64,000 nucleotides of DNA from Paenibacillus_T sp033239625 (GCF_033239625.1 NZ_BTCK01000007.1:62001-126000); one strand, 5' to 3'. Shown: positions 26,603 to 35,190, counted from the first letter of the stretch. Made by a program: numbers and translations. The notes: a model not told the origin generated them from the letters alone.

Positions 26603-27126
26603 TATTGTTTCGCCTCCTTATTGAGTTGCCGTTCCCATTGATCCAAGATATGAACCTCATTGTGTGGTACGGATGCCGCAAGCCATTCCGCCGAAGGCGT
26701 CATTTCGATGTCCGATCCGCCTTTGCTTCTCTTGCGAATATAGAGGTAAGCGCCAATTACGACAGCTGCAATGACAATCGTCCAGAAGGATAGAAGCGAC
26801 CATAACGCGACGACGGCCATGAGACCGCCAATCCATTTCAACAGCGATTTGCCTCTAGCACACAGTGCGGCCCCGATCAACAGTACGCCGACTTTTGCCA
26901 GCAGGCCGATCAGTGCGAACCCGCCTCTGTCATGTTCGACGACGCGAATGCGCTGTACGAACACCTCATTGCCACTTCTGAATGAACCGCCGCCATGTCC
27001 AAAGCCTGTCTCGTGCCCGATTGCCGGATGAACGCCATGCGTCCAGCCGGAGCAAATGATTAGGACGAAGACCGCTAGCACAGCGAGAAACGGCCATTTT
27101 AACATTTTCCATCTCGTCGATCTCAT
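26602..27126 (-). CDS. Membrane protein in the pspA operon
   Basis: 174 residues. Span 1 (WPFLAVLAVFVLIICSGW, residues 11-28), a G/H-rich external loop (HETGFGHGGGSFRSG), then a hydrophobic block of about three spans (FALIGLLAKVGVLLIGAAL; WIGGLMAVVALWSLLSFWTI; VIAAVVIGAYLYI) and a soluble C-terminus that ends DQWERQLNKEAKQ. This resembles LiaI/PspC-type membrane partners of PspA in position but not clearly in sequence. The ATG at 27126 follows AAGGAGG; a nearer ATG four bases upstream is out of frame. Confidence 0.8.
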   Translation of the reverse strand: MRSTRWKMLKWPFLAVLAVFVLIICSGWTHGVHPAIGHETGFGHGGGSFRSGNEVFVQRIRVVEHDRGGFALIGLLAKVGVLLIGAALCARGKSLLKWIGGLMAVVALWSLLSFWTIVIAAVVIGAYLYIRKRSKGGSDIEMTPSAEWLAASVPHNEVHILDQWERQLNKEAKQ

Positions 27127-27159
27127 TCATGTTCACCTCCTTGTTTTCGTTACACCCCA

Positions 27160-27192
27160 AGAATACCGCCCTTTGGTGAAAAAACGGTGAAA
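27160..27192 (-). promoter_or_regulatory. pspA operon promoter with two TTTCACC boxes
   Basis: On the minus strand TTTCACC lies at 27192-27186 and again at 27181-27175 (11-bp period); 9 bases later comes TATTCT (27165-27160), a fair -10. Confidence 0.6.
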
Positions 27193-27319
27193 GTGGAAGT
27201 TCGAATAGAATCAACCTTCTCGGTGCTGAAAACCGAACTTTTTGAACACGTATGGAAGAGGCAGTTCAAAAAGTCCGCTTTTGATCACGAAATGAACTTT
27301 CAATTTTCTATCAGCCTGG

Positions 27320-27352
27320 CTTCATCTTTCTTTCATCTTTGCTTGCTATCTT
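27320..27352 (+). promoter_or_regulatory. Two-component operon promoter with two YTTCATC boxes
   Basis: CTTCATC at 27320-27326 and TTTCATC at 27331-27337 (11-bp period), then 9 bases and TATCTT (27347-27352). The geometry is identical to that of the divergent pspA promoter. Confidence 0.6.
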
Positions 27353-27404
27353 ATAGGCAGCCATTTAGTAGAAACGATAGCAAAGATCAGAGAGGTTGAT
27401 GGAG

Positions 27405-28079
27405 ATGAACCTTCTATTAGCGGAAGACGATACTCGCCTTGGCGAATTGATCATTCATATGGTGGAAGCAAAGACCGACATGCGAGTGGACTGGGTGACG
27501 ACAGGCAGCGATGCATACGATTATGCGCTTGCTTCGGCCTATGACGTGGTGCTGCTCGATTGGATGATGCCGGAGGGCGATGGGGCTGCGACTTGTCGCA
27601 AGCTGCGCAAAGCCCATTATTCGGGGGCGATCCTGATGTTGACGGCCCGCGATTCGTTAGAGGATCGCGTTACGGGGCTCGATGCAGGTGCAGACGACTA
27701 CCTGGTAAAGCCCTTTGAAATAGACGAGCTGTTAGCCAGAGTCCGCGCGTTAACCCGGCGCAACTTCGCGCCTCTTATGGAGGAGATGGTGCAGCTGGGA
27801 GAGATTCGGCTGAATCGGTCCAGCCATGAAGTCCAGCTGGGAGACCAGCGAATTGCGCTTACGACAAGAGAGTTCCAGATCATCGACTTGCTGGCGGTCA
27901 ACCGCGGAAGGGTGCTCACCCGCGAGCTGATTCTGGATCGGATATGGGGATACGAAGCGGATGTTACGCCTAAGGCTGTCGACGCAACTGTGAAGTTAGC
28001 ACGGAAGAAGCTGGAGATCGCCGGGCACAAAGGACTTATCGAAAGCGTGCGCGGCGTCGGGTACCGAATCCATGCGTAG
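27405..28079 (+). CDS. OmpR/PhoB-family response regulator
   Basis: 224 residues from the ATG at 27405 (an ATG at 27399 and a TTG at 27396 are in-frame alternatives; the best spacing to AGAGAGG favours 27399 or 27405). Receiver domain: acidic pocket LLLAEDD, phosphoacceptor Asp in VVLLDWMMPEGDG, Lys in GADDYLVKPF. A winged-helix DNA-binding domain follows (LTTREFQIIDLLAVNRGRVL, RGVGYRIHA). Its gene overlaps the kinase gene by 8 bases. It probably binds the 11-bp-phased boxes flanking the intergenic region and so controls itself and pspA; this is inferred from layout. Confidence 0.93.
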   Translation: MNLLLAEDDTRLGELIIHMVEAKTDMRVDWVTTGSDAYDYALASAYDVVLLDWMMPEGDGAATCRKLRKAHYSGAILMLTARDSLEDRVTGLDAGADDYLVKPFEIDELLARVRALTRRNFAPLMEEMVQLGEIRLNRSSHEVQLGDQRIALTTREFQIIDLLAVNRGRVLTRELILDRIWGYEADVTPKAVDATVKLARKKLEIAGHKGLIESVRGVGYRIHA

Positions 28080-29466
28080 GGGCACAGACAGACGTCAAGG
28101 CAGTCAGCATAACGATGTCATCAAACGGACGCATTGGCGATTGACCGCGCAGTACAGCGCCTTGCTGCTGTTGTTCCTCGGTTTGTTCGCAGCTGCCGCA
28201 TACTCGTTGTTTCAGCAATCCGCCCGCAGCGAGCAGGAGAGCAAGCTGAACGCGCTGCTCGATGATGAGCTCCGTTTCGTGCAAGAAAACTACGGCAATA
28301 TGCGAGCCAACCAGTTTAACGATAAGAAGGACAATTCGTTCGAAATAGGCGCTGACCAATCTTTCTATTATTGGGTGGATCAGCAGGGAAGCCTCGTCTT
28401 GGGCAACGAAAGCCAGAGCGGGATTCGCTCGCAAGCGCTTCGAGCATTAGAAGGATGGGGCCGCGGAGACGACAAGCCCCGCAAGGTAGAGCTCGAAACG
28501 CAAAGCCGCTTGTTCTTCCGAGACCATGACGGCACAGAGGGGGAGCGAACGTCTTTCCTTGTGGCAAGACGGGAATTGACCGCTGCCGGACGCAATATCG
28601 GCACGCTGTATGTCGGCGTCGACATTAGCGCACAGGAAGAGATGCTGCGAACCGCCGCGCTGGTGCTTGGCGGTCTGACGCTGTTGTTTGCCGTCGCATG
28701 CGTCTTCGTCAGCCACCTCATGTCCAAGCGGGCCATGATTCCAATCGAGCAGTCGCTTGCGCGTCAGCGGGAATTCGTGGCCGACGCTTCGCATGAGCTG
28801 CGTACGCCGCTTAGCGTGCTGATGTCTTCCATCGAGACGCTTGGGATACGCAAACAGTCGGCGCCGAACGGGGAAGGGGACCGATTCGAAATGCAGACGC
28901 TCGGCTATATGAAGGATGAAGTCAAAGGGATGACGCGCCTGGTCAGCGACCTGCTTTATCTGGCTCGTTCGGATTCAGGGGCAGAGCAGCTGCAGCTGGC
29001 GCCATTCGATCTTCGGGCAAGCGCGGAGCGGACGTTGAACAATCTGGCGCCGTTGTTCGAAGCGAAGCAGATCCAGCTAGACTTGGAAGCGCCGGACAAG
29101 CTATTGGTGTACGGCGATGAACAGCGGCTTCTCCAACTGCTCGTCATACTGATCGACAATGCGGTGAAGTATTCGCCATCCGGCACGCTCGTACGCGTGA
29201 AGCTGGCCGAGGAGAAGCAGCGGGGCCACCGAGCCTTTGTGATCGCAGTAACCGATCAAGGCATCGGCATTGCTGCGGAGGAGCAGGAGAGAATATTCGA
29301 ACGATTTTATCGGGAGGACAAAGCACGTTCTAGACATCTTGGCGGACATGGGCTTGGGCTAGCGATAGCGAAGCGTATTGTAGTGTCTTGCGGCGGTATG
29401 ATCCAGGTGGCAAGCAAGCCGGGACAGGGAAGCACATTTATCGTCAGGATACCGATTACTGCATAG
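28072..29466 (+). CDS. Sensor histidine kinase
   Basis: 464 residues. Span 1 about 27-47 (YSALLLLFLGLFAAAAYSL), an extracellular sensor of about 150 residues, span 2 about 200-220 (LVLGGLTLLFAVACVFVS), then HisKA with FVADASHELRTPL, N box LIDNAVKYSP, G1 DQGIGI, F box IFERFYRED and G2 GGHGLGLAIAK. All catalytic motifs are intact. It overlaps the regulator gene, so the two are a cognate pair. The stimulus is unknown; a link with membrane stress is suggested by the divergent pspA operon. Confidence 0.93.
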   Translation: MRRGTDRRQGSQHNDVIKRTHWRLTAQYSALLLLFLGLFAAAAYSLFQQSARSEQESKLNALLDDELRFVQENYGNMRANQFNDKKDNSFEIGADQSFYYWVDQQGSLVLGNESQSGIRSQALRALEGWGRGDDKPRKVELETQSRLFFRDHDGTEGERTSFLVARRELTAAGRNIGTLYVGVDISAQEEMLRTAALVLGGLTLLFAVACVFVSHLMSKRAMIPIEQSLARQREFVADASHELRTPLSVLMSSIETLGIRKQSAPNGEGDRFEMQTLGYMKDEVKGMTRLVSDLLYLARSDSGAEQLQLAPFDLRASAERTLNNLAPLFEAKQIQLDLEAPDKLLVYGDEQRLLQLLVILIDNAVKYSPSGTLVRVKLAEEKQRGHRAFVIAVTDQGIGIAAEEQERIFERFYREDKARSRHLGGHGLGLAIAKRIVVSCGGMIQVASKPGQGSTFIVRIPITA

Positions 29467-29540
29467 TTCAGACTTATTTCGTACACGCCTTCGTCGAATT
29501 ATCCTCACATTATCGGCACTCGAAGCGAATGACCGTGTTC

Positions 29541-29546
29541 TATAAT
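29541..29546 (+). promoter_or_regulatory. Consensus -10 box of the lipoprotein gene
   Basis: TATAAT about 95 bases before the start codon; no convincing -35. It would begin a leader of about 85 bases that contains the interleaved helices described next. Confidence 0.4.
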
Positions 29547-29569
29547 GAGGATAATGGGAAGTGGCAAGG

Positions 29570-29626
29570 TGAACCGTCTGCCGTCGTCCTTACGCGACAC
29601 AGTACGGTTCATTCCGAGTACGACGG
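29570..29626 (+). promoter_or_regulatory. Leader with interleaved inverted repeats (possible pseudoknot at the ribosome binding site)
   Basis: TGAACCGT (29570-29577) can pair with ACGGTTCA (29604-29611), and CCGTCGT (29581-29587) with ACGACGG (29620-29626). The order a-b-a'-b' is that of an H-type pseudoknot. The last arm shares GG with the GGAAGGAG ribosome binding site. Confidence 0.4.
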
Positions 29627-29639
29627 AAGGAGAATGAAC

Positions 29640-30389
29640 ATGGTACGATTAAGCATCATCCTTTTAATAATAGCGTTATTGACGGCTTGCAGCAGCGATA
29701 AGACAGAGACGTCCACAGGTACCAGCGAACCGGCACAGCAGACGACTAGCGAAGGTCAGTCCGCAGCCCCAACGTTGGAACGCGCGACTCTTACCGAGCA
29801 TGATATGAAGATTCAATACCCGCAGATTACGAATCTCGGAGATGCGAAGCTGGAGAAGACGATCAATTCGCTGATCAGAAATGAAGCGCGCAAAGCAATC
29901 AGCTACTATGCCGCGAACGAGACAACGATGGACATCGATTATGCCGTTAAGCGGATGGACGATAAGATCCTTAGCATTCAATATACGGGGTATGCGAACA
30001 GCAAAGGCGCTGCGCATCCGAACAATCTCTATTTTACGACCAATGTAGACCTGACAACGGGGATGAAGATGCTACTGAAGGACACCGTCAAGCTGGATGA
30101 TTCGTTCGTGAAGCTGCTTCGCTCAGCGAAATACGTCCCGTTCGATCCAAGTCTGGATCTGAGTAAGGAAGCGGCGGATGAATTGAGCAACTGGTCCGAT
30201 GCAGAGCTTCTTACGTACATGAAGCAGGCCGATGATATCGGGATTGGCAATGTGTTGAATGTGTTCACGTATCGCACGGCCGATGCGCTCGGCATCAGTC
30301 TCTCCGTTCCGCACGCGCTTGGCGATCATGTCGAGTTCGAGATCAGCAATGCGGATCTGGCCGGCAAGTTTACTGGAGCTGTGCAATAG
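29640..30389 (+). CDS. Lipoprotein with PdaC/DUF4163-like domain
   Basis: 249 residues. A lipoprotein signal (SIILLIIALLTACSS, Cys about residue 16) is followed by an S/T-rich linker and a domain with EHDMKIQYPQITNLGD at its start, VDLTTGMKMLLKDTVK in the middle and ALGISLSVPHALGDHVEF at the end. This is the pattern of the DUF4163/RsiV-C-type domain found on extracellular proteins such as PdaC. The ATG at 29640 lies 8 bases after GGAAGGAG; an ATG at 29634 is too close. Function unknown. Confidence 0.75.
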   Translation: MVRLSIILLIIALLTACSSDKTETSTGTSEPAQQTTSEGQSAAPTLERATLTEHDMKIQYPQITNLGDAKLEKTINSLIRNEARKAISYYAANETTMDIDYAVKRMDDKILSIQYTGYANSKGAAHPNNLYFTTNVDLTTGMKMLLKDTVKLDDSFVKLLRSAKYVPFDPSLDLSKEAADELSNWSDAELLTYMKQADDIGIGNVLNVFTYRTADALGISLSVPHALGDHVEFEISNADLAGKFTGAVQ

Positions 30390-30410
30390 CGCATATGCGC
30401 GCATATATAG

Positions 30411-30458
30411 AAGGGCTTCCTACCGTCATCCGTGATGACAAGCAGGAAGCCCTTTGCT
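30411..30458. terminator. Bidirectional terminator
   Basis: AAGGGCTTCCT (30411-30421) pairs with AGGAAGCCCTT (30444-30454), with an inner GTCAT/ATGAC hairpin; between two convergent genes. Confidence 0.8.
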
Positions 30459-31858
30459 CATTGGTCCGATGGTGTATTCCACTGCTCTTCCCAATTATTC
30501 AGCTGTTCCGACAGGTCGGATGCGGATGAGTTGTATAACCCATCCATGAGACGATTCATTCTATACTCGGCTTCCGGCTCTTTCGCGTTCTTCTTCACAG
30601 GTTCGGCAGGATGGTTAAGGAAGAAGGCGCGAACGTTCTTGCCTGTATAAAATGAATTCTCAACGCCGAACTGCGCATGGATGTTCGGGTTTACGAGCGG
30701 AGAGCCATTGCCGATGCGCGAATTCCAAGTCTGGAACTCGTCCGATATGAGATACGACAGCACCTCGAACGCTTCCTCTCGATGCTCGCTGTTCGGATTG
30801 ACGGAGAGCACTTCGCCGGCAAAGTCTGGTCCGACGCCAGGCTTATCTTCGAAGGTCGGGAAGGAAACCATGTCCCAGTCGCTTTGTTCTAAGTACAGCT
30901 CCCCGTATATAGAATTGATGAATTTATAGGTTGATTCATAGAGGTCTATTGAGTATTCGAGTTTATGAGGAAACGGCGTTAGCTGCCTGATTGCGTTATA
31001 CATTTCGAAGGGGGTATGAATCCAGCCGTAGTGGAGCTGCATAATGCGAGCAATCGCAGTCCAATCGGAATTCGTTACATTAGCCTTCCCTGTATCAGCA
31101 TCAAGAATTGATGCGGAGCGCTGTTGGGCAAGGAGCGGGTAGCCGAATCCTCTGCTAGCGGCGTATAGCAAGGTAGATCCAACGTTCATCTCCTCATATT
31201 GCTTCTTGATGTTCGCTGCCCACGGCATCCACTCTTCCCAAGTCATCCCGTCTGTTGGATAAGGAATGTGAGCCTTATCGAACCACGCTTTGTTATAGCT
31301 CATCGCATGCAGGGTACGCATATACGGAACGGCGAGCAGTTGACTGTTAGGCGAATAGCTGCGCACCTGTTCGATGAAAGCCGGTTCGAATCGCGACAGG
31401 TCGAGTTTGTTGGCCGATACGTATTCCTCCATATCGGATAGCAGGCCCAGCTCGGACAGCTTCGGAATCAGCTCCGTATAGGCGACGATAATATCGGGCT
31501 CCTTGTGAGCGGATAACATGTCGGTTAGTTGATCGATCGGCCATGGGGCGTCTGACCCTGTCGGCTGCAGCCGTTTATCATCCATGAACTCCTCGTAGCG
31601 TTCAATCTCGATGTTCGGGAACTTCTGATGAATTTTATCAAAATAAACCTCGTCATCATATCGCAGCTCGCGCGCGTTATTGCCGTACCATCGAATTGTT
31701 ACGGTACCCAAGCGGTCGGAGTCTAGGCCGAAGTCAGGACTGTCCTCCTCTAAGAATTCATCATCTTCATCCAGTTCGTCTGTCGATGGGGTGCAGGCTT
31801 GAAGCGTGGACAGCAGGAATGCGAGAACGAGAATAATGGATAATCGGCGTGTGTTCAT
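30458..31858 (-). CDS. Extracellular solute-binding lipoprotein (sugar ABC family)
   Basis: 466 residues. Lipobox LLSTLQAC (Cys about 22), acidic linker (DELDEDDEFLEEDSPDF), then a class I solute-binding fold: TVTIRWYGNN, PDIIVAYTELIPKLSELGLL, LLAVPYMRTLHAMSYNKAWF, MTWEEWMPWAANIKK, and AGEVLSVNPNSEHREEAFEV, typical of carbohydrate-binding components. No permease or ATPase gene adjoins, so it is an orphan binding protein that may share a transporter or act as a sensor. ATG start with GAGGT upstream. Confidence 0.85.
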   Translation of the reverse strand: MNTRRLSIILVLAFLLSTLQACTPSTDELDEDDEFLEEDSPDFGLDSDRLGTVTIRWYGNNARELRYDDEVYFDKIHQKFPNIEIERYEEFMDDKRLQPTGSDAPWPIDQLTDMLSAHKEPDIIVAYTELIPKLSELGLLSDMEEYVSANKLDLSRFEPAFIEQVRSYSPNSQLLAVPYMRTLHAMSYNKAWFDKAHIPYPTDGMTWEEWMPWAANIKKQYEEMNVGSTLLYAASRGFGYPLLAQQRSASILDADTGKANVTNSDWTAIARIMQLHYGWIHTPFEMYNAIRQLTPFPHKLEYSIDLYESTYKFINSIYGELYLEQSDWDMVSFPTFEDKPGVGPDFAGEVLSVNPNSEHREEAFEVLSYLISDEFQTWNSRIGNGSPLVNPNIHAQFGVENSFYTGKNVRAFFLNHPAEPVKKNAKEPEAEYRMNRLMDGLYNSSASDLSEQLNNWEEQWNTPSDQ

Positions 31859-32139
31859 CGTATTAACCTCGGTTCGTTATGAAGTTGAAAGAATACAGGT
31901 AACTGCATGTATTAGACGAGTCAACCAACTGAGAGCTTGTATGTAACAATATTAATCAATTAACATAAATATTGTAAATACATAAAGTGGAAATTTAATG
32001 CAAGCGCGATGCAGCATTTGACGGGATCGATTAGGGTCGTTCTAAGCGATGATGGTTGTGTTTCGTACATTCGATAGTATGGATTCCCCTTATTTGCCAG
32101 ACACTACACAACAATGTGCAGAAAGGAGCAGTCTTACAT

Positions 32140-33240
32140 ATGCGTCTAAACGTAACTTTGACCGAGGCCTATAACAACGCGCCGTATCCGATGATTGGTC
32201 ATGGCAAGCGCAATGTGCATGTCCTAAAGGAAGCGTTTGAATCCATTGATGGCGATGTCGACAGCGATATTTATGGGAGCGGCGCGATTATCGAGCAGTT
32301 CCAGAACAAGTTGGCGCAGCTGCTGGGCAAGCCGGCAGCGGTGTTCTTCCCGAGCGGGACGATGGCGCAGCAGATCGCCCTTCGGATCTGGTCGGATGCG
32401 GCCGGGAGCAAGAAGGTTGCCTATCACCCGTTGTGCCACCTTGAGATCCATGAGCAGGACGGGCTGAAGAAGCTTCATCATCTTGAACCTATATTGCTTG
32501 CGGATACGACACGGCCCGTGCTGCTGTCCGACGTGCTTGGCATGCCGGACGACGTTGCGTGCCTGCTGATTGAGCTGCCCCAGCGCGAGATCGGCGGCCA
32601 GTTGCCCGACTATGATGAGCTGGAAGCGATCTCTGCGCATTGCCGCGAGAAAGGGATTAAGCTGCATCTCGACGGCGCACGGCTGTTCGAGATTACGCCC
32701 TACTACGGCCGATCGGCAGCGGAGATATGCAGCCTGTTCGATAGTGTGTACGTGTCGGTGTACAAAGGGCTCGGCGGCATCGCCGGGGCGGTGCTTGCGG
32801 GCGAATATGATTTTGCAGAAGAGTCGAAGGTGTGGAAGAGACGACATGGCGGCGATCTGATCAGCCTATATCCATACTTCTTAAGTGCGGACTATTATTT
32901 GGAGCGCCGTCTGCCGCGCATGGCCGAATATTATGAGGGAGCTGTTGCTCTCGCTGCGCTGTACAATGACTGCCATTCCGCGATTCGGACGGTACCGCAG
33001 GTGCCGGTCTCGAACATGTTCCATGTGCATATCAATAGGCCGAAAGAAGAGCTGGAGCCGGTACTTATCGAGGTTACGCAGCAGTCCGGCGTTGGGTTTA
33101 CGCATGTACTGCGGCCTAAGGAAGGTGTTGGCTGCTACTTCGAGGTAAGCATCGGCGATCGTTATGCGGAGCTGCCTCAGGAGAAGACTCGGGAAGCTTT
33201 CCGCCAGCTGGCAGGGCGGTTGGATAGCGTGGATAGATGA
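32140..33240 (+). CDS. Threonine aldolase-like PLP-dependent lyase
   Basis: 366 residues from the ATG at 32140 (GAAAGGAG 11 bases upstream; an earlier in-frame GTG-type start at 32056 lacks a site). Beta-eliminating-lyase fold: YGSGAIIEQFQNKLAQLLGK, FFPSGTMAQQIALR, LHLDGARLFEITP and the PLP lysine in VSVYKGLGGIAGAV. These fit the low-specificity L-threonine aldolase group, but the N-terminus (HGKRNVHVLKEAFESIDGDV) differs from the classical enzyme, so the substrate may be another beta-hydroxy amino acid. Cytoplasmic. Confidence 0.82.
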   Translation: MRLNVTLTEAYNNAPYPMIGHGKRNVHVLKEAFESIDGDVDSDIYGSGAIIEQFQNKLAQLLGKPAAVFFPSGTMAQQIALRIWSDAAGSKKVAYHPLCHLEIHEQDGLKKLHHLEPILLADTTRPVLLSDVLGMPDDVACLLIELPQREIGGQLPDYDELEAISAHCREKGIKLHLDGARLFEITPYYGRSAAEICSLFDSVYVSVYKGLGGIAGAVLAGEYDFAEESKVWKRRHGGDLISLYPYFLSADYYLERRLPRMAEYYEGAVALAALYNDCHSAIRTVPQVPVSNMFHVHINRPKEELEPVLIEVTQQSGVGFTHVLRPKEGVGCYFEVSIGDRYAELPQEKTREAFRQLAGRLDSVDR

Positions 33241-33362
33241 TAAGCAGCGAATAATCGGAAACTTAATTCTCTTGTGAAACCGAAACCTCTCCTATCCTGT
33301 TCTACCGATCTATGCGCATTCATAGAATGGGATGAATCATGCATGGTAGGGGAGTGATCGCT

Positions 33363-33710
33363 ATGGAAGAAACACTGCGCAAATATTACGAGCTGAAGCA
33401 GCAGCAGAAGCAGATCGAGCAGGAGCTGGAGACGCTGCGGAACGTCATCATCGCGTACTGCAACGGGAATCCGGCGGGTGAAGTGCAATCGGGCGATTAT
33501 CAGGCGAAGATTGTCATCCAAGAGCGAAGAGAGTATGACGATGCGCGGCTGTACGATGTGCTTCCGGAGACGGATATGTGGCGGCTGCTGTCCAAATCGG
33601 ACGCGAGCAAGGTGGCAAGTTTGGTGAAGCTGGACATTTTGTCAGAAGAAAAGCTGCGGGGGACGTTCACGAACAAGACGATTCAGACGCTTCAAGTGAA
33701 ACGCGTGTAG
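33363..33710 (+). CDS. Hypothetical coiled-coil protein (115 aa)
   Basis: 115 residues from the ATG at 33363 with AGGGGAG upstream. An N-terminal coiled coil (YYELKQQQKQIEQELETLR) leads into YQAKIVIQERREYDD and an alpha/beta C-terminus (MWRLLSKSDASKVASLVKLD). It resembles phage-type host-nuclease-inhibitor-like or Gam-like small proteins only in general layout. Family not recognised. Confidence 0.65.
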   Translation: MEETLRKYYELKQQQKQIEQELETLRNVIIAYCNGNPAGEVQSGDYQAKIVIQERREYDDARLYDVLPETDMWRLLSKSDASKVASLVKLDILSEEKLRGTFTNKTIQTLQVKRV

Positions 33711-33746
33711 CGTGGTATAATGGACTATACGATTTCGACCGAGCCG

Positions 33747-33775
33747 GCCCCTATCGAAGGGGCTGTTCGTGTTGT
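33747..33775 (+). terminator. Weak terminator-like hairpin
   Basis: GCCCCT/AGGGGC stem with ATCGA loop and a TGTTCGTGTTG tail between the 115-aa gene and the crotonase gene. Confidence 0.35.
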
Positions 33776-33805
33776 AACTTACGTTGCAGGAGAGGATGAG
33801 TATCG

Positions 33806-34606
33806 ATGTCCACCTCGGAGGAGCATGTCTATTCTTATGTCAAAATAAAACTAGCGAACCGTGTTGCAACCGTTACGCTCGACCGTCCACCCGTTAATGC
33901 GCTCAGCACGGAAGTTATTGACGAACTGTCGGCCTGCTTGGATAGACTCGCAGCCGACCCGGAAGTGAAAGCGATCGTCCTGACCGGCGAAGGCAAATGC
34001 TTCGCGGCAGGCGCGGACATTAAGCAGTTCACCTCCGCATTCGGTGATGCGCAGGCAGGAACGCAGCTCGCACAATCGGTGCAGGAGAAGTTTCGGCGCA
34101 TCGAGACGATGAAGAAGCCGGTCATCTGCGCGATTAATGGCGCTGCGCTTGGCGGCGGATTGGAGCTGGCGCTTAGCTGCCACCTGCGAATTGCAGCCGA
34201 CGAAGCGCAGCTGGGGCTGCCCGAGCTCAATCTCGGTCTGATTCCTGGCTACGGCGGAACGCAGCGTCTGACTCGCCTCATCGGCAAGGCGAAAGCAACC
34301 GAGATGATCCTGCTCAGTCAGCCGGTTAACGGACAAGAAGCAGCACATCTCGGCCTCGTCAACAAGTCGGTTCCGCGCGATCAGCTGCTGCCAACCGCGC
34401 TCGAGTGGGCGGAGCGCATCGCAAGCGACCGAAGCTCAGCCTCCGTCGCCGCCGCGCTAACCGCAATTACCGAAGGTCTCGACGGTACGCTCGAAGAGGG
34501 ACTCGAACGAGAAACCGAGCTGTTCGGCGAATTGTTCGAGACGGAGTCCATGCGCGAAGGCGTCACCGCTTTTATCGAGAAACGCCCAGCGAAGTTTCGC
34601 GACTAA
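33806..34606 (+). CDS. Enoyl-CoA hydratase/isomerase (crotonase family)
   Basis: 266 residues, the full crotonase length. Oxyanion-hole segments GKCFAAGADIKQF and GAALGGGLELALSC, and the catalytic region GLPELNLGLIPGYGGTQRL with Glu at both usual positions, support an active enoyl-CoA hydratase. The C-terminal SMREGVTAFIEKRPAKF is typical. Role: hydration of 2-enoyl-CoA in fatty-acid or amino-acid breakdown in the cytoplasm. No other beta-oxidation gene is adjacent. ATG start with GGAGAGG upstream. Confidence 0.9.
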   Translation: MSTSEEHVYSYVKIKLANRVATVTLDRPPVNALSTEVIDELSACLDRLAADPEVKAIVLTGEGKCFAAGADIKQFTSAFGDAQAGTQLAQSVQEKFRRIETMKKPVICAINGAALGGGLELALSCHLRIAADEAQLGLPELNLGLIPGYGGTQRLTRLIGKAKATEMILLSQPVNGQEAAHLGLVNKSVPRDQLLPTALEWAERIASDRSSASVAAALTAITEGLDGTLEEGLERETELFGELFETESMREGVTAFIEKRPAKFRD

Positions 34607-34663
34607 TGAACCACATATCCGAACATTCCAAGACTAACCTCCCCTCGCCAATGTTCATCCCGC

Positions 34664-34695
34664 ATAAGCGCTGCTCAGCAGCGCTTATTTTGTTT
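34664..34695 (+). terminator. Terminator of the crotonase gene
   Basis: ATAAGCGCTGC (34664-34674) with GCAGCGCTTAT (34678-34688), TCA loop, then TTTGTTT. Confidence 0.88.
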
Positions 34696-34891
34696 ATTCG
34701 ATCCTCACTCGTCTGATTAGCGTGACTCAAGCACGCTTGATCTAACTTACACTCCAAACAGAAGTCTGCCCAACGGGCAGATGACTCCCCGCACGATGTA
34801 CCTGCAACGTATCTCTTCCCATTCAATCTTATTCATTCCGGGTTCCAGAAGTCTTGGATGTCCCAACCAATGATGCAGCTTATCGAAGTCC

Positions 34892-35137
34892 CATCAATGG
34901 GCGGTGATAGTTGCACACGATCGAACAAAGTAAGCGGACGTGCTTACGTAACCAGATACAGTAGTTCCGCAGCTTTGCCGCAGGGCGGCAAGAGCGGGCA
35001 CGCGTTCCAAATGATCAAAGCCGCGTCCTTGTGAGGAGTCCAGAGGTAAAGGTTTCCGCAAGGAAACCACATCGGGAGCGTACGCTTACGACCTTTGGGG
35101 CCCTCCCTTGCAGGGAGGGTTTGGGTGGGTAGAAATC
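34892..35137. repeat. 245-bp structured repeat, copy A
   Basis: Homologous to 44278-44522 at almost equal length (246 and 245). Both begin CATCAATGGGCGGTGA and end GGGTTTGGGTGGGTAGAAA. Internal foldable parts are TTGCCGC/GCGGCAA, a closing helix CCAGAGGT/ACCTTTGG, GGTTTCC-GCAA-GGAAACC and CCCTCCC/GGGAGGG. Lies in the 711-base gap between the crotonase and GH51 genes; no supported gene inside. Confidence 0.8.
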
Positions 35138-35161
35138 CCGAGGGTTTGGGTGGGTAGAAAT
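35112..35161. repeat. Tandem duplication of the repeat tail
   Basis: GAGGGTTTGGGTGGGTAGAA occurs at about 35115 and again at 35139, about 24 bases apart; copy B has it only once. Confidence 0.8.
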
Positions 35162-35168
35162 CATTAGA

Positions 35169-35190
35169 TAATCAATATATTAATTGATTA
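35169..35190. promoter_or_regulatory. Inverted repeat upstream of GH51 (candidate operator)
   Basis: TAATCAAT and ATTGATTA flank a 6-base AT spacer; an AT-rich -10-like stretch follows. Possibly a sugar-responsive repressor site; regulator unknown. Confidence 0.4.
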
